NCBI GenBank assembly: GCA_964495465.1
Contig: CAZBWE010000045.1
Span: 1-19,465 of the forward strand
DNA length: 19,465 nucleotides
Source: CAZBWE01 sp964495465
GTDB taxonomy: Bacteria; Planctomycetota; Phycisphaerae; Sedimentisphaerales; Anaerobacaceae
Direction: 5' to 3'
Shown piece after piece: positions 14,760 to 19,465 of the stretch. The notes under the pieces are model-generated. The model was given only the letters and a program-made list of their open reading frames with translations, made no database searches and was not told the origin of the DNA. Position numbers and translations under genes: made by a program. Every line of letters begins with the position of its first letter. Within the stretch, counting starts at the first letter, position 1.

Positions 14760-14788
14760 AAAAAAAGCCGGGCAGAATATGCCCGGCT
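14760..14788 (-). terminator. Intrinsic terminator of the first ECF operon
   Basis: A perfect 9-bp stem (AGCCGGGCA 14766-14774, TGCCCGGCT 14780-14788) with a 5-nt loop, followed on the minus strand by a seven-T run whose last base pairs in the stem (complement of 14760-14766). It is 28 nt after the stop of the 14817-15884 gene. The base of this terminator is identical over 19 nt to the one at 12426-12444. Confidence 0.85.
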
Positions 14789-14816
14789 AAATTCAGGCAA
14801 TTTTTTGATTTGATAA

Positions 14817-15884
14817 TCAATAAGTAAATATCTGAACTTTTTGACGGAATTCGTCAAAATCCAGCCTGTCCTGTGCAAAGGCATCTACATCCGATTTTTT
14901 CGCTCGAATAGTCATAACCGCAGGCGAAAAGCCGGCACCCTCTAAGGAGAGTCCTTTAGATACTTTCGGCGTTATGGTGCCATTGCTTTCTATGAGGATT
15001 TTGTTTGCCCCATAATTCAATGCAATAGCGGCGCTAGAAGATTCACCGCTTCCGGAAACCGTAAGAATGACCGACTCGTTGGCTTTGAGGTTTCGGATGT
15101 TTGCCGTATGTTTCAGCGCTCTGATAAGCGTCTCCTTCATTTCCTCAACCTTCCCCTCCTCGTATTCCTCCTCTTTTTCGCCGGCCCTTATCTTTTCTGC
15201 ATTTACCGGCTCGTATATTTCCTGTCTCGTCTCTTTCCAAAGCTCATCGATATGTTCTTTGGATTCTTCCTCTGCCTCTTTTTCCTCTACAGCCGGAGGG
15301 GAGAGCGGAAAATCCACCCTCATTAAAAACAACACGCCATAGCCCTGCAGAAAAATGGCCTCTGTTGAGCGTGCGGATGAGCCCAAAAAACCGAAGCCAT
15401 AACCGCTGCCCCAGGACATACCTCCCGCAGACACATCAAGTTTTTTGTCAAAGATGCGCGACATAATCCTCATATCTTCTGCTATCGCGGCAAGGTCTTC
15501 CGCCTTCATTTCCGAAGCAGGAATCACAAAAATCCGCCCGTTGCTACTGTGCATTCCTGCAAATGAAAACGACTTTCCCGTGCCCCGCGCTCGCACCTGC
15601 GGGACGACGATTTCACCTATATGCCCTGCTGCCGCCTCTGCCTGCCTTTCTATAGTCTCCGCCTGTCTTTCTGCAGCCTCTTCGAGCCTTTCTGCCATCT
15701 CATCGTACTGCTTAGCAGCCCTCATCTTTTGCTCGCTCTCCTTCATTTTCTGGTCGGCTTTTTTCATATCCTCCTTAGCTGACCCCATCTTTTCTCTTTC
15801 AGAAACGTTTTCAGACAGGGCAAAACACCCGGTTGCTAAATTGAGGACAACCAATACAACAATTGTTCGAATAAAAGTTTTCAT
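14817..15884 (-). CDS. Coiled-coil lipoprotein, unknown function, in an ECF sigma operon
   Basis: 355 residues from the chosen start. Lipobox LATGC (C20) is followed by a Lys/Glu-rich coiled coil (about 27-85) with heptad-like repeats. A Gly/Ser/Phe-rich region with SWGSGYGFGFLGSSAR follows, then a second very acidic coiled coil (about 210-265), and a C-terminal beta-like domain. No enzyme motif is seen. Start: ATG with AAAGGAG 5 nt upstream and a normal short signal peptide. An ATG 14 codons earlier (15926) overlaps the stop of the small upstream gene as ATGA and could also be used, giving a long basic n-region. Last gene of its operon and likely the envelope protein watched or controlled by it (inference). 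Confidence 0.72.
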   Translation of the reverse strand: MKTFIRTIVVLVVLNLATGCFALSENVSEREKMGSAKEDMKKADQKMKESEQKMRAAKQYDEMAERLEEAAERQAETIERQAEAAAGHIGEIVVPQVRARGTGKSFSFAGMHSSNGRIFVIPASEMKAEDLAAIAEDMRIMSRIFDKKLDVSAGGMSWGSGYGFGFLGSSARSTEAIFLQGYGVLFLMRVDFPLSPPAVEEKEAEEESKEHIDELWKETRQEIYEPVNAEKIRAGEKEEEYEEGKVEEMKETLIRALKHTANIRNLKANESVILTVSGSGESSSAAIALNYGANKILIESNGTITPKVSKGLSLEGAGFSPAVMTIRAKKSDVDAFAQDRLDFDEFRQKVQIFTY

Positions 15885-15922
15885 TTTTGCTCCTTTCAAG
15901 ATATTTTTTTCTGCTTTTGGGA

Positions 15923-16111
15923 TCATCTTATTCTTACTAAGCCCTTGTGGGTTTTCAAATATACTTTGCCAACGCAGAGAAGTTGACCCGGACTTACGGT
16001 TTCCATTGCCTTTTTCCTGCCCGCCTTTCTATCCACCACGGTCAGGGGCAAATCAGTTCTTATGGAGCCGTTATACGTCATAGCCGGTTTAAGATAGCAG
16101 TTACTATTCAC
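15923..16111 (-). CDS. Small protein of unknown function
   Basis: 62 residues starting at GTG. An excellent AAAGGAGG lies 7 nt upstream, the gene sits 28 nt after the anti-sigma gene, and its TGA overlaps an ATG of the next frame, all of which support a real gene. The protein is basic, without a signal peptide or membrane segment; it ends in a beta-like stretch (SPGQLLCVGKVYLKTHKGLVRIR region). I do not recognise the family. It may be cytosolic and connected with the sigma/anti-sigma pair upstream. Confidence 0.55.
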   Translation of the reverse strand: MNSNCYLKPAMTYNGSIRTDLPLTVVDRKAGRKKAMETVSPGQLLCVGKVYLKTHKGLVRIR

Positions 16112-16139
16112 TTTTTAACCTCCTTTCGTTCGCTCGATT

Positions 16140-16892
16140 CTATCTGTCTCTTTCATTCAGGTTGTTTAATCTATCGGATTCATTCCCCCCCGCGCCACCG
16201 GGCTGGCTGTCAGTCAAAAACTGTGCCATTTCCTGCCTGGTGCGCATCAGTTCATCTCCCGTCCGAAGAGCCAGCGTCTCCAGGCCGGTCGCAAACTGGT
16301 TTTTGTCCTGCAGTCGATTTAATTCCATCTGTTCCAGGGCTGTCGCAATCCAGCGTCTATCCTCTGTTTGAGCGTTGCTTATGGCGTTAACGAGCTTTTC
16401 AAGACGCTGATTAGTTACCGCATTTGCAGTCGCTAAGGTCTGTATTGCAAAGCCGGTCAAATCCCTGCGATACTGCTGTTGGAGCTCGTCTTTGAAATCA
16501 GCGAAACTGCCGGCAAGGCTTACCTGCCAGTACTGCGTCATCTCCTCGAGCAGTTCCTGGCGTATAGCTGGTTCGAGAGAAGATTTGAGTGAAACTTCCA
16601 GGGCGTGAAGCTGGTCGTCATCCAGCCCTCGAGGCGCTGTCAGCAGGGCCATGCCATATCCAATCGCAATCAGCAGCACCGCCGCTGCGGCAAGTCTTGG
16701 TATTCTGCTCTGGAAAATTGCCGTCCACAAACGCTCCCGCCGGGCAGAAGCCCCTGAAGCTCGGGATTTCAGAAGCTCGAACTCCTCCGGATATTTTTGC
16801 TTCCACTCTTCAGCATCGAATTGCGGCTTTGTTGTATTGATGACCCGCGAAATTATCTCATCCAGCCATTTTTCATTTTTTTCTTCTTTCAT
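16140..16892 (-). CDS. Membrane anti-sigma-like protein
   Basis: 250 residues from the chosen start. The N-terminal 50 residues are charged (MKEEKNEKWLDEII, then KQKYPEEFELLKSR), one membrane helix is at about 64-85 (PRLAAAAVLLIAIGYGMALL), and a long helical, Gln-rich part (about 90-235) would face the periplasm. No zinc-finger motif is seen. The start is fixed by the ATGA overlap with the sigma stop (16889-16892) and by GAGGTG just upstream. Such one-helix proteins coupled to an ECF sigma gene usually hold the sigma at the membrane until a signal arrives; here that is inferred from gene order. Confidence 0.7.
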   Translation of the reverse strand: MKEEKNEKWLDEIISRVINTTKPQFDAEEWKQKYPEEFELLKSRASGASARRERLWTAIFQSRIPRLAAAAVLLIAIGYGMALLTAPRGLDDDQLHALEVSLKSSLEPAIRQELLEEMTQYWQVSLAGSFADFKDELQQQYRRDLTGFAIQTLATANAVTNQRLEKLVNAISNAQTEDRRWIATALEQMELNRLQDKNQFATGLETLALRTGDELMRTRQEMAQFLTDSQPGGAGGNESDRLNNLNERDR

Positions 16893-17455
16893 AATCGCAC
16901 CTCGCAAAAACCGTTGCGTCGTAAATAATCAGCCATTTTTTTCTTTGCTCTTCGTAGTTTCCCGTTTATCGCCTGCCTTGAGAGGCCCAATACCTCGCAC
17001 ATCTGCTCGTAAGACATACCATCGTAGTATCGCAGGAAAATCACCTCTCTTGCCGAGCTTGACAGTTTGCTTATCGCCTCCCTGACAGACTCGGCTGCCT
17101 CATCCCGTTGTGATTCGACCACTGTTGCCGAATCTTCTTCAATGCAGTAGTGCTTGATTCTCGTCCGTGCCATATCCCTTGCGGCATTTCTGCAAATAGC
17201 GGCCAGCCAGCCCCCAAATTGGTTCTTTTTCCTCAACTGCCCCAATTTGCGAACAGCATTCGCAAATCCCTGCTGGGCCGCATCTTCCGCCAGGTCCCTG
17301 TCATCAAGTATCGAATGGGCTATCGCCACCATCGCCGGGTAATATCGTCTGCACAACTCGGTAAAGCTGTCCGCATCGCCTTCCAAAGCCTGCTCGACCA
17401 ATATTAAATCCGGCTTCATATCCGCTGAATTTTTATTCTCCGGCGTTTTGCTCAT
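16889..17455 (-). CDS. ECF-type RNA polymerase sigma factor (first of two)
   Basis: 188 residues. Region 2 is complete: DSFTELCRRYYPAMVAIAHSIL, then DRDLAEDAAQQGFANAVRKL and FGGWLAAICRNAARDMAR. Region 4 is LSSSAREVIFLRYYDGMSYEQ followed by the recognition helix SRQAINGKLRRAKKKM. This is the standard ECF layout for directing RNA polymerase to stress or envelope promoters. Start: ATG at 17455, with only a weak GGA upstream; a GTG three codons earlier (17464) is the alternative. First gene of the operon, with an ATGA overlap to the anti-sigma gene. Confidence 0.88.
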   Translation of the reverse strand: MSKTPENKNSADMKPDLILVEQALEGDADSFTELCRRYYPAMVAIAHSILDDRDLAEDAAQQGFANAVRKLGQLRKKNQFGGWLAAICRNAARDMARTRIKHYCIEEDSATVVESQRDEAAESVREAISKLSSSAREVIFLRYYDGMSYEQMCEVLGLSRQAINGKLRRAKKKMADYLRRNGFCEVRL

Positions 17456-17479
17456 TATTTCCACGATTCAGTTTTCACT

Positions 17480-17485
17480 ATTATA
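17480..17485 (-). promoter_or_regulatory. Candidate -10 element of the first ECF operon
   Basis: Minus strand TATAAT in the context GTCTATAATAGTGA, about 25 nt before the sigma start. No TTGACA-like -35 lies at 17 nt. The context matches the second ECF operon's -10 in 13 of 14 positions, suggesting a shared regulator. Confidence 0.45.
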
Positions 17486-17626
17486 GACTCGCTTTTATAC
17501 CGAAAATGGGCGCATAAAAAATACAACTCTATAAGATTTTTAGATTATATTCGCTCTGGCACGATAACCACACCAAAAAAACCTGCTCACAGGGGCTAAA
17601 ATCAAGGATTACGCACGAAAATAGAT

Positions 17627-17655
17627 TTGACGCCGCATTACTGCGACATTATACT
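17627..17655 (+). promoter_or_regulatory. Predicted promoter of guaBA
   Basis: TTGACG (17627-17632), a 17-nt spacer and TATACT (17650-17655), each 5 of 6 to sigma-70 consensus. The expected start is near 17662, giving a leader of about 38 nt that contains GGAG before the guaB ATG. Confidence 0.7.
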
Positions 17656-17699
17656 GGCGGCTTCTAAAGTCGTGGGGCAATTATTACTGGAGAGAACAA

Positions 17700-19172
17700 A
17701 TGGACAAGAGCAAGATTACAACTGAAGGCATCACATTCGACGATGTGCTGTTAATCCCCGCAAAAAGCGATTTTGTGCCCAGCCAGGCGGATACCAGCAC
17801 AAAGCTGAGCAAAAATATAAATATCAATATCCCGATTGTCTCGGCTGCTATGGACACCGTTACCGAAGCGCAACTGGCGATTGCGCTGGCCCAGGAAGGC
17901 GGGATTGGCATCATTCACAAGAATCTTACAATCGAGGCCCAGAAAAGAGAAGTGGCAAAGGTCAAACGCTCCGAGCACGGCGTAATCCTCGACCCCGTAA
18001 CACTATCCCCGGCTGAACCTGTCAGAAGGGCGCAGGAATTGATGAACGAGCAGAACGTCTCCGGCATCCCCATCATCGAAGGCAAAAAACTGGTGGGAAT
18101 TCTGACACGAAGGGACTTGAAATTTCTCAAGGATTACGATGTCAAAATAAGCTCTGTTATGACCAGTGATAATCTTGTTACAGGCCCGGCTGGCACGACC
18201 CTCGAACAGGCAAAAGAGGTTCTGCAAAAGCACAAGGTTGAGAAGTTACTTTTAGTCAATAAAAATGGCGAGCTGGCAGGCCTGATTACTATGAGGGATA
18301 TCGACCGCGTTCAGCAATACCCAAGAGCAGCCAAGGATAACCGTGGCCGGCTCCGCGTCGGCGCCGCAGTCAGTGTCAATGAATATGAGCGAATCGAAGC
18401 CCTGATAAAAGCGGACGTCGATGTTATCGTTGTTGATACCGCGCACGGCCACTCCCAGAACGTCATCGACACCGTCAGGAAAATCAAAGACAGCTATGAT
18501 ATCGATGTTGTCGCAGGAAATATCGCAACCGCAGAGGCGGCGGAAGATTTGATAGCCGCCGGCGCAGATGCAATAAAGGTCGGCATCGGGCCGGGCGCTA
18601 TCTGCACAACCAGGGTAGTATCCGGCGTGGGAGTCCCCCAAATATCCGCTATAATGAACTGTGTCGAGGCGGCCCAGAAACATAATGTCCCCGTTATTGC
18701 CGACGGCGGAATCAGGCAATCGGGCGACATAACCAAGGCAATTGCTGCAGGAGCTTCGTGCGTAATGATTGGCTCTTTGTTCGCAGGCCTGAAAGAAAGC
18801 CCGGGCCAACTGGTCATCTACAAGGGAAGGCAGTTCAAAGAATACAGAGGTATGGGTTCTCTGGGGGCGATGGTCAAAGGTTCTGCTGAAAGATATGGGC
18901 AGAGAAGCTCGACCGAGCAAAGCAAGCTCGTCCCCGAAGGAGTTGAAGGGCGGGTGCCGTATCGCGGAACGCTCAGCGACTTTGTCTATCAGTTCGTTGG
19001 CGGACTGCGGGCAGGCATGGGTTATTGCGGAGCACGAAGCATCGAAGAGCTAAGAACGAATGGCCGATTCGTCTGCATAAGTCCGGCGTCGGCTACCGAG
19101 TCACATCCGCACGATATACAAATAACCAAAGAAGCGCCCAACTACTCGGCAACGTTACCCTTTGAAGATTGA
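17700..19172 (+). CDS. guaB: IMP dehydrogenase
   Basis: A 490-residue enzyme that oxidises IMP to XMP with NAD+, the first committed step of GMP synthesis. The N-terminal part begins TFDDVLLIPA and has SAAMDTVTE. Two CBS domains (about 95-205) form the regulatory insert, recognised by SGIPIIEGKKLVGILTRRD and VEKLLLVNKNGELAGLIT. The catalytic loop GPGAICTTRVV carries the active-site cysteine C302. DGGIRQSGD, GSLFAG and the flap EGRVPYRG follow, as does GYCGARSIEEL near the end. Length is normal. The ATG has GGAG about 8 nt upstream. guaA starts 40 nt after the stop, so the two form a guaBA operon. Confidence 0.97.
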   Translation: MDKSKITTEGITFDDVLLIPAKSDFVPSQADTSTKLSKNININIPIVSAAMDTVTEAQLAIALAQEGGIGIIHKNLTIEAQKREVAKVKRSEHGVILDPVTLSPAEPVRRAQELMNEQNVSGIPIIEGKKLVGILTRRDLKFLKDYDVKISSVMTSDNLVTGPAGTTLEQAKEVLQKHKVEKLLLVNKNGELAGLITMRDIDRVQQYPRAAKDNRGRLRVGAAVSVNEYERIEALIKADVDVIVVDTAHGHSQNVIDTVRKIKDSYDIDVVAGNIATAEAAEDLIAAGADAIKVGIGPGAICTTRVVSGVGVPQISAIMNCVEAAQKHNVPVIADGGIRQSGDITKAIAAGASCVMIGSLFAGLKESPGQLVIYKGRQFKEYRGMGSLGAMVKGSAERYGQRSSTEQSKLVPEGVEGRVPYRGTLSDFVYQFVGGLRAGMGYCGARSIEELRTNGRFVCISPASATESHPHDIQITKEAPNYSATLPFED

Positions 19173-19212
19173 CCTTGACCGGTTTCGCAAATAACCTAAA
19201 AAGAGCAACAAG

Positions 19213-19465
19213 ATGCAAACTATGAGCCGCGAGACAATAGCCATCCTTGACTTTGGAAGTCAATACTGCCAACTGATAGCCAGGCGTGTCCGCGAACAAA
19301 ATGTATATTCGCAGATTTTCCGGGCAGACACACCGGCAGAAGAATTGTCTAAACTGCCCCTCAAGGGCCTGATACTCTCCGGCGGCCCCGCAAGCGTCTA
19401 TAACAAAAACGCCCCGAGATGTGATGAAAAAATATTTGAGCTGGGCGTACCCATTTTGGGTATCT
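19213..19465 (+). CDS. guaA: GMP synthase (glutamine-hydrolysing), N-terminal part only
   Basis: The first 84 codons of GMP synthase, cut by the window end. The class I glutamine amidotransferase domain starts with AILDFGSQYCQLIARRVRE and has LILSGGPASVYN and GVPILGI, just before the expected catalytic cysteine motif. The enzyme converts XMP to GMP using glutamine and ATP, the step after IMP dehydrogenase. Two in-frame ATG codons (19213 and 19222) are possible; AAGAG lies about 7 nt before the first. Same strand as guaB and 40 nt downstream. Confidence 0.93.
   Translation, partial: MQTMSRETIAILDFGSQYCQLIARRVREQNVYSQIFRADTPAEELSKLPLKGLILSGGPASVYNKNAPRCDEKIFELGVPILGI

Noticed and set aside
18252..18920. 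Minus-strand 222-codon frame inside guaB
   Set aside because: Antisense shadow of a highly conserved enzyme; the plus strand is clearly coding.
1..19465. CRISPR arrays, tRNA or rRNA genes, transposases, prophage or defence genes
   Set aside because: None seen on reading; no regularly spaced repeats and no protein with such features.

Overview
The window looks like a chromosomal segment of a Planctomycetota bacterium, most likely class Phycisphaerae (Sedimentisphaerales-like). This is inferred from gene content and protein style: paired ECF sigma and membrane anti-sigma operons with large secreted products, a GTP-type PEP carboxykinase, uroporphyrinogen-decarboxylase-like and sugar-isomerase-like proteins, an Nramp-like transporter and many lipoproteins. 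There is no rRNA, tRNA or phylogenetic marker to prove it. The sequence appears to come from a short-read (probably metagenomic) assembly: a run of exactly 100 N is flanked by identical 55-bp sequences.

Layout. (1) 80-880, plus strand: a TIM-barrel sugar isomerase/AP-endonuclease-2-like protein, with facing terminators between it and the next operon. (2) 5020-1018, minus strand: a four-gene envelope operon coding for a COG3014-type lipoprotein, a YcfL-type lipoprotein, an LpoB-type lipoprotein (split by the false gap; collapsing it restores a 200-residue protein) and a FlgT-like secreted protein, closed by a strong terminator. A glycine-zipper lipoprotein lies just upstream (5789-5379). (3) 8854-6021, minus: a divergent Nramp-like transporter translationally coupled (ATGA overlap) to a URO-D/methyltransferase-like protein. 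(4) 10992-9109, minus: GTP-dependent PEP carboxykinase, with a good promoter and a large palindrome in its predicted leader. (5) 12052-11267, minus: a CPBP-family membrane protease. Its promoter and a short ORF with a strong ribosome binding site lie upstream, followed by a dispersed-type palindromic repeat. (6) 17455-12484, minus: two consecutive ECF sigma/anti-sigma operons. The first ends in a small protein and a coiled-coil lipoprotein; the second ends in a secreted helical protein. Their terminators share a 19-nt identical sequence and their putative -10 regions share a 14-nt motif. (7) 17700 to the end, plus: guaB (IMP dehydrogenase) and the start of guaA (GMP synthase), the GMP branch of purine synthesis, behind a near-consensus promoter.

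How it fits together. Housekeeping genes (guaBA, pckG) flank accessory envelope and signalling genes. The least understood parts are the four-gene lipoprotein operon, the transporter/URO-D pair and the tandem ECF modules. I saw no CRISPR array, transposase, phage gene or defence system. Nothing here can be called a new system from sequence reading alone, but these three groups are the best candidates for follow-up.
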